From NCBI GenBank assembly GCA_963807735.1, contig CAWEDI010000005.1, positions 1-64,000 of the forward strand: a DNA stretch of 64,000 nucleotides, read 5' to 3'. The notes beneath the pieces are model-generated. The model had not been told where the DNA came from and searched no databases. It was given only the letters and a program-made list of their open reading frames with translations. A program made the translations under genes and the position numbers. Each line of letters starts with the position of its first letter. Positions within the stretch are counted from its first letter, which is position 1. The DNA comes from Roseiarcus sp963807735 (lineage in GTDB: Bacteria > Pseudomonadota > Alphaproteobacteria > Rhizobiales > Beijerinckiaceae). Shown here one piece after another: positions 47,513-56,374 of this stretch.

Positions 47513-48535
47513 TCAAGCGCCGCCGTTGGCGGCGAAAAACAGCGCCAGCCCAAACGCCAGCACCGCCAGCGCCGCCGCGAACTCGCAGGCGCGGGCGACC
47601 AGCGTGACGCGCGAATCCTCGCCCGCGGCGAAGCGCACCGCCAGCCCCTTGGCGAATACGGCGAGGCACGCCAGCGCGCCGGTGGTGATCGCCGTGCCGA
47701 GCGACATCGCCGCGACCGCGGCGATCCCGGCGGCGAACAGCCCCTGCGCCAGCGCGAAGGCCAGGATCAGCAGCGCGCCGGAGCAGGGCCGGGCGCCGGC
47801 CGCGACCACGGTCGTCAACGCCGTCCGCCAGGAGAAATTTTCGCCGAGCAGGCGTGGATCGGGCGCGTGATCGTGACCGCAATCCTCGTCGTTCGGTCGG
47901 TCGCCAGCCTGGAAACCGCCGGCGGCGAACGCGGCCGTGGGTCGCCAGGGCGCGCCGGCGAACAGCATGCCGCCCGCGAGCACGGCGCGGCGGGCGAAAA
48001 AGCCGCGCACCGCGCGGGCGAGCGCGAAGCCTTTCTTCCAGACGAGCCAGGCGCCGACCGCCGCGACGCCGAGATAGCTCAAGTCGGCGAGGCCGTCGGC
48101 GATGACGTTCATCCGCGCCGCCGTGGCGTTGAAAACGATCGCGGCGACGCCGACGATCGCCACCGCCACCGCGCCTTGCAGCAGCGCGGCGAGCAGCGCC
48201 AGCCCGACGCCGCGGCGCAGCGCCGAATCGTTGGCCATCATGTAGGAGGCGATCACCGCCTTGCCGTGGCCCGGCCCGGCGGCGTGGGCGACGCCGTAGA
48301 GAAAGCCGACGCCGATCAGCGTCCAGAAAGCCGCCGTGTCGTGCGGGATCGCGCGCAGGTCGAGCGCCATCCCGTGAGTCAGCTGGGATTGCAGGTTTAG
48401 CAGCCAGCCGGTCATCCCGCCGTAGGCGCCGCCGCCCTCGCCGCCGCCGACCGCGAACGGGCGATGCATCGCCGCCGCGAACGCCGACGACGGCGCCAGC
48501 GCGGCGAGCGCCGCAAAAACCCGTCTCACGGACAT
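47513..48535 (-). CDS. NicO/RcnA-type nickel/cobalt transporter
   Basis: 340 residues with about seven hydrophobic segments. The conserved metal motif HAAGPGHGKAVIASYMM lies near residue 85, a His-rich loop (DEDCGHDHAPD) in the middle, and ARPCSGALLILAFALAQG beyond it. A possible signal sequence precedes the first span. It is co-transcribed and overlaps by 10 bases with the DUF1007 gene, a standard partner of NicO permeases. Uptake or efflux of Ni/Co, or another divalent metal, cannot be decided here. Confidence 0.88.
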   Translation of the reverse strand: MSVRRVFAALAALAPSSAFAAAMHRPFAVGGGEGGGAYGGMTGWLLNLQSQLTHGMALDLRAIPHDTAAFWTLIGVGFLYGVAHAAGPGHGKAVIASYMMANDSALRRGVGLALLAALLQGAVAVAIVGVAAIVFNATAARMNVIADGLADLSYLGVAAVGAWLVWKKGFALARAVRGFFARRAVLAGGMLFAGAPWRPTAAFAAGGFQAGDRPNDEDCGHDHAPDPRLLGENFSWRTALTTVVAAGARPCSGALLILAFALAQGLFAAGIAAVAAMSLGTAITTGALACLAVFAKGLAVRFAAGEDSRVTLVARACEFAAALAVLAFGLALFFAANGGA

Positions 48536-49191
48536 GCGAGGATCACCCGGCTCGCCATCTTGAAGCCGAAATTCGCGCCCGGCGCGAGGCCGCTGAAGAA
48601 CGATTCGTCGAGCTTCTTCTTGTCGTCGCCTTCGAGCGATTGTGGCTTGTTGAGCGAAGTCGAGCAGCCTTCCGGCGGGTGATCGAGGATCAGGCCGTTC
48701 GGCGGATCGTCGAACTCGAAGTCGATGTAGAACTCGGGATCAGCGACCAGCAGCGAACCGAACCGCCCGACCGGCTGCGGCGTTTTCAAGTTGAGGCGGA
48801 CGTGAAACGCGACCAGATGGTCAGGCCGCTCCTCCATCCAATATTCCGTCACCGGGGCGAACTCGACGGCTTTTCCGTTGAGTTTCAGCGTCGTGTAATA
48901 GCCGAGCTCGGCGAGGCCGCCGGCGTTCTCCTGCGCCAGCGGCGCAAACAGCGCGCGCGTCACCAGCTTGCCTTTCGGCGCGAGACCCTCGGTGGCGAAC
49001 GACGAATACATCTCGTCGAACACCCAATCGTGGACGATAGCCTTCACCTTGCCGTCGGCGGCGAATTCGAGCCGGCTGCGCACCGTCACCCAGACGTGCG
49101 GATGGGCGAAGGCGTTCGCACCGAGCGTCGCCACTAGCAACGCCGCCGCGCCCAGCCGCCGCAACGCGCCCCTCAGTTTCCGTCGTCTCAC
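48526..49191 (-). CDS. DUF1007 periplasmic protein
   Basis: 221 residues from GTG 49191. Signal peptide (GALRRLGAAALLVATLGANA) then the diagnostic AHPHVWVTVRSRLEF, HDWVFDEMYSSFA and VADPEFYIDFEFD. The His-rich start AHPH suggests metal binding. It works with the overlapping NicO permease, probably delivering metal in the periplasm. The open frame extends upstream, but only this start gives a proper leader. Confidence 0.85.
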   Translation of the reverse strand: MRRRKLRGALRRLGAAALLVATLGANAFAHPHVWVTVRSRLEFAADGKVKAIVHDWVFDEMYSSFATEGLAPKGKLVTRALFAPLAQENAGGLAELGYYTTLKLNGKAVEFAPVTEYWMEERPDHLVAFHVRLNLKTPQPVGRFGSLLVADPEFYIDFEFDDPPNGLILDHPPEGCSTSLNKPQSLEGDDKKKLDESFFSGLAPGANFGFKMASRVILACP

Positions 49192-49296
49192 GCCGTCGCC
49201 TTTTTCGTCGCCGCCCGGCGCGTAGCCGCCGATCGCGGCGCGAAGATGACGCGCAAGGTTCAGAATTCCTTTACAAAACAACTTCATTTTGCGGGG

Positions 49297-50235
49297 ATGG
49301 CGCGTTGCGTTCGGCCTTTGGCGTTGTTTGCGGTCGTGCTGTTCGTCCTCTCGGGCTGCGGCTTTCTTCAGCGCGCCGAGCGCCCGGCCTGGCGCGCGCA
49401 GGCGGAGAAGGCTTGCTTCGCGGAGGGCCGCGTGAAACCCTCGGCGTCGCTGCGCGAGGTGGCGGCGATCGACGGGCCAGGCCTGTGCGGGCTGGAGCAC
49501 CCGTTGCGCGTTTCGGCGCTGAAGGACGGGACGCTGCCGCTCGACAAGGCGGTGATCCTTGATTGCCCGATGGTCGAAGCGATCGAGGATTGGCTCGATT
49601 CCGTCGTGCAGCCGGCGGCGCAGAAGCGGTTCGGCGTCGCGGTCACCGAGCTTGACGTGTTCGGCGGCTATTCCTGCCGCACCGTTGACAACCTGCCGGG
49701 GGAGCATCTGTCGGAGCATTCCTTCGCCAATGCGGTCGACGTGTCGGGCTTCGGTCTGGCGGACGGGCGCAAAATCGTCATCGTGCGCGACTGGAAAAAG
49801 ACCGACACGCAGGAATCCGCCTTTCTGCACGAAGCGCACGCCGGGGCCTGCGGCGAGTTCACGACCGTGCTCGGGCCGGGCTCGGACGTGTTCCACTACA
49901 ACCACTTCCATCTCGATCTGGCGATGCACGGGCGCACGAATACCGGGCCGCGCCGCTACTGCAAGCCCACGCCCTCGCCGAACCTGCTGCCGCCGCCGGG
50001 GCCGTCCGACGGCCTGCCGCCGGCGCCGGACGTCGAGGAGCCGATGGACGTCGCGACCGCCAAACGCCGCCACGCGACGAGCTTTGCGGCGGCGCCGGTG
50101 GATCTGCATGGGCCGGGTTTCGCGTTTCCCCCGGCGGTTGGGACGCAAGAGACGCTCGTCGCCCCGGTGTTGCCGTCGGAAGGCGAAGTCGACCCGAACC
50201 CGACGTCGGCAAACGCCGCATCGGACGACGAGTAG
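49297..50235 (+). CDS. Extensin-like lipoprotein
   Basis: ATG 49297 gives a lipoprotein signal, MARCVRPLALFAVVLFVLSG with Cys next (lipobox LSGC). An earlier ATG at 49246 would add 17 residues before it. The extensin-like C domain (PF06904 class) has CPMVEAIEDWL, GGYSCRTVDN, SEHSFANAVDVSGF and HYNHFHLDLAMHG, a zinc peptidase-like HxD/HxH pattern. The Pro-rich C-terminal tail is low complexity. Likely a cell-wall-associated outer-membrane lipoprotein. Confidence 0.87.
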   Translation: MARCVRPLALFAVVLFVLSGCGFLQRAERPAWRAQAEKACFAEGRVKPSASLREVAAIDGPGLCGLEHPLRVSALKDGTLPLDKAVILDCPMVEAIEDWLDSVVQPAAQKRFGVAVTELDVFGGYSCRTVDNLPGEHLSEHSFANAVDVSGFGLADGRKIVIVRDWKKTDTQESAFLHEAHAGACGEFTTVLGPGSDVFHYNHFHLDLAMHGRTNTGPRRYCKPTPSPNLLPPPGPSDGLPPAPDVEEPMDVATAKRRHATSFAAAPVDLHGPGFAFPPAVGTQETLVAPVLPSEGEVDPNPTSANAASDDE

Positions 50236-50272
50236 TGTAGCTATTTCAGTATTATAAACGCCGTTGCCATCA

Positions 50273-50303
50273 TGCCTGGGCTTGTCCCGGGCATCCACGT
50301 CGG
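50273..50303. repeat. REP-like element 3
   Basis: CATGCCTGGGCTTGTCCCGG then GCATCCACG is the common Rhizobiales dispersed palindrome (CCTGGGC/CCCGGGC arms). Located in the 211-bp gap after the extensin-like gene. Confidence 0.6.
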
Positions 50304-50446
50304 GACAGGCAGGCCAGACGGCGAGAGTCGGGGCTCGCGGCAAAAGATTTGCTTTTTCAGAAATTATCCCTATCCTATCTTTCTCTTTTTCGCGACATCC
50401 AGGCGGCCCATTCGGGGGACACGCGAGAACTCCGAAAGGTCAGCCA

Positions 50447-50833
50447 ATGCTCCTCTCCGTCTCGCCAGCTTGGCGATCCCTCGTCGTCACCGCCGCGCAA
50501 GCCGTCATCGGCGCGGTCGGCGGAAGCCCCGCCGCCCCCGCGACCGGCGCGGCGCTCTCCGCCGCCGGCCTCACCGCGTTCGTCAATTTGGCCGGTCCCG
50601 TCATCCGCATCGTCGAGGGCAAAGGCGCGATCGCCGACGACGAGACGGCGGCGAACGCGGTCCTGGAGGCGGTCGCGACGCTCGATCCCGCCTCGGCGCC
50701 GGTCATCGCCATGATCCAGATGGCCGAGCCGGCGTTTCTGGCGATCGTCGGACTGGTCCAGTCCGGCGCGATCCGAGGCGGCTATCCCGACATTGGCGGC
50801 GAGGAGGCGTCGAAAAACTTCAAGAACCGCTGA
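50447..50833 (+). CDS. Small hydrophobic Ala-rich protein of unknown function
   Basis: 128 residues from ATG 50447. Alternating Ala/Gly/Pro-rich hydrophobic stretches (SLVVTAAQAVIGAVGG, GAALSAAGLTAFVNLAGPVI, APVIAMIQMAEPAFLAIVGL) could be amphipathic or membrane-associated. No family recognised. It resembles small proteins encoded near phage or holin-like genes, but no phage genes are nearby. Confidence 0.6.
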   Translation: MLLSVSPAWRSLVVTAAQAVIGAVGGSPAAPATGAALSAAGLTAFVNLAGPVIRIVEGKGAIADDETAANAVLEAVATLDPASAPVIAMIQMAEPAFLAIVGLVQSGAIRGGYPDIGGEEASKNFKNR

Positions 50834-50839
50834 CGCGCT

Positions 50840-51172
50840 TCACCCGTCGACGACGTCGAGCCCATGCGCGCCGTCGCGGCGCTCGACGTCGACGATCCAG
50901 AGGTCGGGATCGCGCTTCAATTCGCGCTCCAGCCGCGCCGAGATTTCGGCCAATTCCGCCCACTCGACCTTGTGCGCGCGTACGAACCGGCGCTCCAGCG
51001 ATTCGTTGCTGGGCCCCGGCGCGAACAGCGCGACGCGACCGTCGAGGCGATCGACCACGATGAACACCGCGCCGGCTTCGGCGGCGCCGCGCCGCCGCAA
51101 GGTCGCGAAGCCGCCGCCGACCTCGATCGTCCGCATGTAAGCGGAAACCCAAATGTCCGTTCTTAGCCGCAA
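50840..51172 (-). CDS. DUF1491 family protein
   Basis: About 110 residues from a TTG start at 51172: RLRTDIWVSAYMRTIEVGG, LRRRGAAEAGAVFIVVDRLD and WAELAEISARLERELKRDPD are typical of this small alphaproteobacterial family of unknown role. It starts only a few bases from the stop of the peptidoglycan-binding gene, so the two and the kinase upstream are probably one operon. An ATG at 51136 would drop the first 12 conserved residues. Confidence 0.82.
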   Translation of the reverse strand: MRLRTDIWVSAYMRTIEVGGGFATLRRRGAAEAGAVFIVVDRLDGRVALFAPGPSNESLERRFVRAHKVEWAELAEISARLERELKRDPDLWIVDVERRDGAHGLDVVDG

Positions 51173-51174
51173 AC

Positions 51175-51753
51175 TCAGTCCGCCGTGGCGGCCGCCGTCA
51201 GCGATTTGACGAGCTTCGCCGTGATCTCGGTCGAGACCGGCATATGGTGCTTTTTCTCGTAACTGGCCAGCGCGCTGCGCGTCTGCGCGTCGAGCGCGCC
51301 GCTGGCCTTGACCTCGAAGCCCAACTTGGCCAGCGCGTTTTGCGCGGAGAGCGTCAGCCGGCGCTTGTCGGCGCTGTTGGCGCGCAGGAAATCGGCGATG
51401 GCGTCGCCGGACTTCGCGGGATGGGCGAGCGCGACGACGCTCGGCGCCGGACGGCTCGGCGGGGTCGGGGCGTCCGGCGCCGCCGCTGCTGCGGCGGCGA
51501 CGGTCGGTGTCGCGGTTGGGCTCGGGGCGGGCGCCGGCGGGGCGATCGAGCCGGTCGGGTCGGGGGCGAATTCGACGCGGCGGCCGTGCTGCAAGGCGAC
51601 GGCGTTGACGACGATGCCGATCATCATCGCGACCAGGGCGGCCGCGGCGACGCTGCGCTTCGATTTCGGCGCCAGCGCTCGCCACCCCGCGCGCACGGGT
51701 TTCCCTCGCGTGGACTTGGTGTCGACGCGAATACGATCCGCCGGGTCAGGCAA
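51175..51753 (-). CDS. Membrane-anchored peptidoglycan-binding domain protein
   Basis: 192 residues: a cytoplasmic N terminus, one membrane helix (SVAAAALVAMMIGIVVNAVA), a Pro/Ala-rich linker, and a C-terminal PG_binding_1 domain (LSAQNALAKLGFEVKASGAL, TRSALASYEKKHHMPVST). It overlaps the histidine kinase stop by 8 bp. It may tether or sense the cell wall for the kinase system. Confidence 0.82.
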   Translation of the reverse strand: MPDPADRIRVDTKSTRGKPVRAGWRALAPKSKRSVAAAALVAMMIGIVVNAVALQHGRRVEFAPDPTGSIAPPAPAPSPTATPTVAAAAAAAPDAPTPPSRPAPSVVALAHPAKSGDAIADFLRANSADKRRLTLSAQNALAKLGFEVKASGALDAQTRSALASYEKKHHMPVSTEITAKLVKSLTAAATAD

Positions 51754-53137
51754 TACGTCTCTCCTCCAAGGCGGTCGGCGCGGCGATCGGCAAGGTCAGT
51801 TGCGGAATCGTCTCCAGCCGCGCCGGCGCCACGCGCCGGGCGGAGGCGCGTGAGGCCAGCGGCAGCACCACGGTCACCCGCGTTCCCACGCCGAACGCCG
51901 ATTCCAGCACCAGCGAGCCGTCGTGCAGTCCGACAAGCCCACGCACCAGCGACAGGCCGAGCCCGGCGCCTTCGTAGCTGCGATCGTAGCCCGACTTCAC
52001 CTGGAAGAACGGATCGCCGAGCCGCGGCAGATCGTCCGGCTTGATGCCAATGCCGGTGTCGGTGACGGAGATGCGCGCAGCGCCCGCCTCGACGCAGGCC
52101 TCCACGATGACACGGCCCTGCGGCGGCGTGAACTTGACGGCGTTCGACAGCAGATTGACGATGATCTGTCGGCAGGCGCCCTTGTCGGCGAGGATTTCAA
52201 GCCCCTCGGGCAGCGACGGCGCCGCCAACTCGACCTGGCCCGCCTCGGCCCTGAGCCGCAGCATGTCGCAGCATTCGCGGACCAGCGGCTCCAGCTCCAA
52301 CGGTTCCGGCGCGACGGCGAACTTGCCCGCCTCGATGCGCGACATGTTGAGGACCAGATTGACCACCGACAGGAGGTGATCAGCGGAGGTGTGGATGATG
52401 CGCGCGTATTCGATGCGCTTTTCGGGATCGGTCGGCGCCAGCGACGGATCGCCAAGGATTTCGGAGAAGCCGAGAATCGCGTTGAGCGGCGTGCGCAGCT
52501 CATGGCTCATGTTGGCGAGCAGGCGATCCTTCAGCGACCTTTCCAGCCGCGTCTCGTCGCGCGCCGTTTGCAATTCGGCGGTCAGCTCATGCAAGGCGCG
52601 GCTGTCGCGGAAGCCTGAGATCATCGCGCCGCCGCTCGCCGTCCGCGCGCTCACCGCCTCAACGAGCCGATATCCGTCGCCGCGCCGCAACCGCAACGCC
52701 ATGTCACGGGTGCGACCGTCCGCCGCAACCGCCGACAATTGCCCAAGAAACCGCGGGCGATCCTCCTCATGCAGACGATCGATGAGCCCGTAGCCGCTGA
52801 GGTCGATGTTTTCGAGCGCCAGATCCGCCAGACCGTCGCCCTCGATCGCGGTGACGCGGCCGTCGATGCGGTGACGGACGACGAAATCGCCGGCGACCGC
52901 CAGCAACGCGCCGTCCTCATCGCGCCGGGGCAGCGCCGTACCGCGGGGTCGGCGGATGGCGAAGGCCGCGCCGATCGCAGCGGCGAGGGTGACCGTCGGC
53001 GTCCAACGCGCGGGGACCGGCGAGCCGGGCGCCGCCGAGGCGAAGGCGGCTGTGCAGGCGAGGCCCGCCGCCGCGGCGACGCCGCGCAGCGTTGCCGTGC
53101 GCGCGCTCGCCCATGAAATCGTCTCTGCCCACGACAC
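51746..53137 (-). CDS. PAS-containing sensor histidine kinase
   Basis: 463 residues. Two short hydrophobic stretches near the N terminus (19-36 and 48-61), a PAS-like domain (~75-190), dimerisation/H box with His212 (ANMSHELRTPLNAILGFSEI), and HATPase motifs NLLSNAVKFTPP, VTDTGIGI and GAGLGLSLVRGLV. The architecture resembles PleC/DivJ-type cell-cycle kinases, but the partner is not encoded next to it. It is divergent from the small gene at 53379. Confidence 0.87.
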   Translation of the reverse strand: MSWAETISWASARTATLRGVAAAAGLACTAAFASAAPGSPVPARWTPTVTLAAAIGAAFAIRRPRGTALPRRDEDGALLAVAGDFVVRHRIDGRVTAIEGDGLADLALENIDLSGYGLIDRLHEEDRPRFLGQLSAVAADGRTRDMALRLRRGDGYRLVEAVSARTASGGAMISGFRDSRALHELTAELQTARDETRLERSLKDRLLANMSHELRTPLNAILGFSEILGDPSLAPTDPEKRIEYARIIHTSADHLLSVVNLVLNMSRIEAGKFAVAPEPLELEPLVRECCDMLRLRAEAGQVELAAPSLPEGLEILADKGACRQIIVNLLSNAVKFTPPQGRVIVEACVEAGAARISVTDTGIGIKPDDLPRLGDPFFQVKSGYDRSYEGAGLGLSLVRGLVGLHDGSLVLESAFGVGTRVTVVLPLASRASARRVAPARLETIPQLTLPIAAPTALEERRIA

Positions 53138-53378
53138 GGGATTTTACTCAACTCGGACGCGCGAGGATTCGCCTCGTTCGAGGATCATCGCCCTACGGCG
53201 TTAAGCAGCGCCTAAATCAAGAGGAAGGAATGTCGAACTCGCGCCTGCTTAACGATAGGCGGCCCGTCAGGGTTGACGATTGATGAACGGAATCAGCGAA
53301 ATTCGCCGGTTCATTTCGACCTGGCTTCAAACGATCGCGGCTAAAATCGCTACGTACTGAGAACGAACGGTCCGTGCG

Positions 53379-53717
53379 ATGAGCTTCCTTCTGAAATCGG
53401 CGATGGGCCTTGGCGCCGTCTATTTCGCGATGTTCAGCCCGGCGTTGAAGCCGAGCGCGATCGGCCCGACCGCGGCGATCTGCGCGAGCGCGGCGCAAGC
53501 CGGCCTCGACGGCGACGCCTCGCTGCGCGGCGCGGCGGCGGCGGCGGGTTGCGCGTTACAGCTCCGCGCCGAAGCGCAGCGTCTCGCGGCGCCCGCCATC
53601 GCCCCGGTGCCGGCGCCCGCTGTGAAAAGCGTCGCTGGCTCGCTGAGCGAGGACGATCTGCGCGAGCCGTGGTTCGGGCCGGGCCCCTTGCAGCAAAAGG
53701 CCGCCCGGCGAGGATAG
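53379..53717 (+). CDS. Small secreted or membrane protein of unknown function
   Basis: 112 residues with one N-terminal hydrophobic segment (SFLLKSAMGLGAVYFAMFSP) and an Ala/Pro-rich tail. It resembles short DUF5330-like proteins seen beside cell-cycle kinases in Rhizobiales, but the match is weak. The 241-bp gap upstream presumably holds divergent promoters. Confidence 0.55.
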   Translation: MSFLLKSAMGLGAVYFAMFSPALKPSAIGPTAAICASAAQAGLDGDASLRGAAAAAGCALQLRAEAQRLAAPAIAPVPAPAVKSVAGSLSEDDLREPWFGPGPLQQKAARRG

Positions 53718-53769
53718 GCGGCGCGCGGCGGGCGCCCTATCTAGGGGGAGTTCACCGCCGGAGGCTCCG

Positions 53770-54177
53770 CTGCGCACGCTTGACGCCATTCGCGACGATT
53801 TCGCCTTCCTCGACGATTGGGAGGACCGCTACCGCTACGTGATCGAACTCGGCCGCGAACTCCCCGAATTTCCCGAGAGCGCCCGCACCGACGCCAACAA
53901 GGTGCGCGGCTGCGTCAGCCAGGTGTGGATCGAGGACGGGCTCGAAAACGGCGTGATCCGGCTGCGCGGCGACAGCGATTCGCATCTCGTCAAAGGGCTC
54001 GTCGCCATCACGCGGGCGCTCTACGACGGCAAGACGCCGGCCGAGGCGCTCGCCGTCGACGCTCTGGCGTCCTTCCGCGAGTTGGGGCTGGAGCAGCATC
54101 TGACGCCGCAGCGCTCGAACGGCGTGCGTGCGATGATCGAGCGCATCCGCGCCGACGCCGCCGCGCTCGCCGCGTGA
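53770..54177 (+). CDS. sufE: SufE Fe-S assembly sulfur acceptor
   Basis: About 135 residues. DDFAFLDDWEDRYRYVIELG opens the family domain. The sulfur-accepting Cys48 is in KVRGCVSQVW, followed by SHLVKGLVAI and LGLEQHLTPQRSNGVRAMI. It receives sulfur from SufS for iron-sulfur cluster assembly. The natural N terminus needs a CTG start at 53770, five bases after GGAGG; the next standard start, GTG 53839, would delete the first 23 residues of the fold. Confidence 0.88.
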   Translation: MRTLDAIRDDFAFLDDWEDRYRYVIELGRELPEFPESARTDANKVRGCVSQVWIEDGLENGVIRLRGDSDSHLVKGLVAITRALYDGKTPAEALAVDALASFRELGLEQHLTPQRSNGVRAMIERIRADAAALAA

Positions 54178-54179
54178 TT

Positions 54180-55625
54180 TCAGCGCGGCGGAATCGCGGT
54201 GATGACGAAATCGACGCTGTCGCGGGCGCGGCCGAACGCGACATGGGTGAGCGTCATGGCCTCGCGCCGGGTCTCGGGCGTTGCGAGCTTCTGCGTCTCG
54301 TCGAGACAGGAGGCGTCGTCCTTGCGGCAAATGGTCAAGAGGCCGCTCGCGCGAAGCGTTTCCGGCGTCGCCCAGCGATTGCCGAAATAGTCGAAGTTGA
54401 CGAACGCGCTCGGATGGTCGGGGCTGTAGAACACCGCGGCGTTGTCGTAGCGAAACGAACCGGCGACGAACGCCAGTGGGGCCGTGGTCGCGCGTCGCCA
54501 GACCTGCGTCGCCGCGAGCGCGGCTTCCTTGCGCGGCTCGCGATCCTCGGGATCGCGGCCGTACCACGCCTTGCCGACGGCGATCAGCGGCGACAGCGCG
54601 AGCGCGGCAAGCGAGACCAGCGTCGCGCCGTTGAGCGACCAGCGCCGCAGCTGCGCAGCGTCGCGGGGTTGCAACCATTCGATCGCCATCAGCGGGCTTA
54701 GCGGAAATACGCCGATCAGCATGTTTGACGAGAGCTTCGTGCGCAGCAGCAGGGCGGCGACGACGCTCAAGCCAAGCGGCGTCAGCGCGAGGATGGAGAG
54801 CAGGCGGCGGTTGTCGGAAGGAGAGACGTCCTGCCCCTCCGGCGAATCTCTCTCAGGGAACGCGTGCGCCGCGGCGACGAGCGCCATCATCACCGCCTGT
54901 TGGAGGATCGCGCCGAGCGCGGCGGTCGCCGCGAAGCCGAGGGTCTCCGCATAGCCGCGCCCGGAAACGCGGGCGAGATAGCGCAGCGGCGGCGCGCCCG
55001 TCGTCGCCAACCAGATGAGATGCGGCGTCCATAGCGCCAGCGCCACCGCCGCCGAGACATAGGGCGACGCGGAGCGGAAATAACGCCGCCGGTCGGCGCT
55101 CGCCAGCGCGGCGATCAGGCAGGTCGCGGCGAGCGTCAGCGCGTAATATTTCGAGTTGAGCGCCAGCCCCATCATGGCGCCGAAGCCGAGCGTGGCGGCT
55201 AAGCCGCGCCCGCGCAACGCGCCGAGGAACGCATAGAGCGTCCACGGCCAGATCGACAGGAAGATCGAGTTGGCGTTGTATTTGTAGGCGAGGAACGAAT
55301 AGAACGGGGTCAACGCCAGCAGGGCCGTCGCCGCGATCCGCCGATCGCCGTCAACGAAGCGGCCGATCAGCGCCCAGGCGCCAAGCAGCCCAACGCCGGC
55401 GTTCAGCATGGCGAGAATCGCAAACGCCCAATTCGCGCGGGGGAGCACGAGGAACCACGCGCCGCAGACCCAGGCCCAGAACGGCGGATGCTGGTTGTAG
55501 CCGAGCTGAAACTCGCGGCCCCAGGCGTAAGCTTCCGCCATGTCGTTGTGGATCGCGGCGGCGCCTTCGGTGATGGCGAAATAGGCGGACCAGACAACGA
55601 CGAACGCCGCGATCCTCAGAACCAT
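54180..55625 (-). CDS. GT39/ArnT-like membrane glycosyltransferase
   Basis: About 481 residues with 10 or more membrane spans. The first periplasmic loop carries the family motif around IHNDMAEAYAWGREFQLGYN QHPPFW, the acidic catalytic site used with polyprenyl-phosphate sugar donors. ATG 55625 is chosen; it overlaps the stop of the upstream gene. It probably transfers a sugar to lipid A or another envelope component. Confidence 0.83.
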   Translation of the reverse strand: MVLRIAAFVVVWSAYFAITEGAAAIHNDMAEAYAWGREFQLGYNQHPPFWAWVCGAWFLVLPRANWAFAILAMLNAGVGLLGAWALIGRFVDGDRRIAATALLALTPFYSFLAYKYNANSIFLSIWPWTLYAFLGALRGRGLAATLGFGAMMGLALNSKYYALTLAATCLIAALASADRRRYFRSASPYVSAAVALALWTPHLIWLATTGAPPLRYLARVSGRGYAETLGFAATAALGAILQQAVMMALVAAAHAFPERDSPEGQDVSPSDNRRLLSILALTPLGLSVVAALLLRTKLSSNMLIGVFPLSPLMAIEWLQPRDAAQLRRWSLNGATLVSLAALALSPLIAVGKAWYGRDPEDREPRKEAALAATQVWRRATTAPLAFVAGSFRYDNAAVFYSPDHPSAFVNFDYFGNRWATPETLRASGLLTICRKDDASCLDETQKLATPETRREAMTLTHVAFGRARDSVDFVITAIPPR

Positions 55626-56374
55626 TTCGCATAGATCGCGGCGTAGGCGCCGTTCTCCTGGACCTGATGCAGCCATTGGTCGAGGAAGCCGTCGAGCGCC
55701 AAATCGTAGGGCGCCCAATAGGCCTTTTCGCCGAAGTCGAACGGCGCGTCGGGATGGATCGCGCACAACACGCCGGGATGCAGCTTCTGTTGATAGCGCG
55801 TCTCGGAGGCGTCGGTAATCATCAGATCGCCCTCACCCTTGGCGAGCGCGTCAAAGATCGTCGTGTTGTCGGGATGCACCGCGATGCGGGCGGCGTGGAG
55901 ATGCGCGCGGTCGAACCGCTCGTTGCCGCCGCCGGGATTGACCAACACGGTGACGTCGGGCTTGTCGATCGAAGCCAGCGTCGCGAACTTGTCCTTGTCC
56001 GTGCAGCGCGAAATCGGCGTCTTGCCCTCGCGCAGATAAGGCGCGGTGAAGAAGCCGAGCTTGGCGCGCTCCAGCGTCACCGTGATTCCGCCCATTGCGA
56101 CGTCGAATTTGTCCGCCTGAAAATCGGCGGCGAGCGTCGGCCAGCTCGTGCCGACGAATTCGACCTTCACGCCGAGCGCCTGGCCGAGCGATTCGGCGAG
56201 ATCGACGTCGAAGCCAGAATAGGCGGCGCCGTCGCGTTTGGTGAACGGCGGATAGTCGCCGGTCGTCCCCACCCGGAGGACGCCGCGTTGCAGAATGTCG
56301 GAGAGGACGGAGGCGTCGGCGGGGCCGAGCGCGGCGACGACGAGCGCGGCGCCGAGGAGCGCCCGCATGCTCAC
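55616..56374 (-). CDS. Periplasmic cyclohexadienyl dehydratase-like protein
   Basis: 252 residues. Leader MRALLGAALVVAALGPADA, then a family-3 solute-binding fold close to PheC: GVLRVGTTGDYPPFTKRDG, TSWPTLAADFQADKFDVAMG, GKTPISRC and NPGGGNERFDRAHLH. PheC forms phenylpyruvate from prephenate or arogenate in the periplasm; an amino-acid-binding role is the alternative. GTG 56374 overlaps the cpdR stop; ATG 56368 is also possible. Confidence 0.8.
   Translation of the reverse strand: MSMRALLGAALVVAALGPADASVLSDILQRGVLRVGTTGDYPPFTKRDGAAYSGFDVDLAESLGQALGVKVEFVGTSWPTLAADFQADKFDVAMGGITVTLERAKLGFFTAPYLREGKTPISRCTDKDKFATLASIDKPDVTVLVNPGGGNERFDRAHLHAARIAVHPDNTTIFDALAKGEGDLMITDASETRYQQKLHPGVLCAIHPDAPFDFGEKAYWAPYDLALDGFLDQWLHQVQENGAYAAIYAKWF

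Noticed and set aside
48526..50343. A 605-residue protein covering DUF1007 and the region upstream
   Set aside because: Only the last ~220 residues resemble a protein; a signal peptide starts at GTG 49191, and the rest is antisense to the extensin-like gene.
50447..50833. Holin or phage-like small protein
   Set aside because: Hydrophobic Ala-rich pattern only; no lysis or phage genes nearby, so the function is left open.
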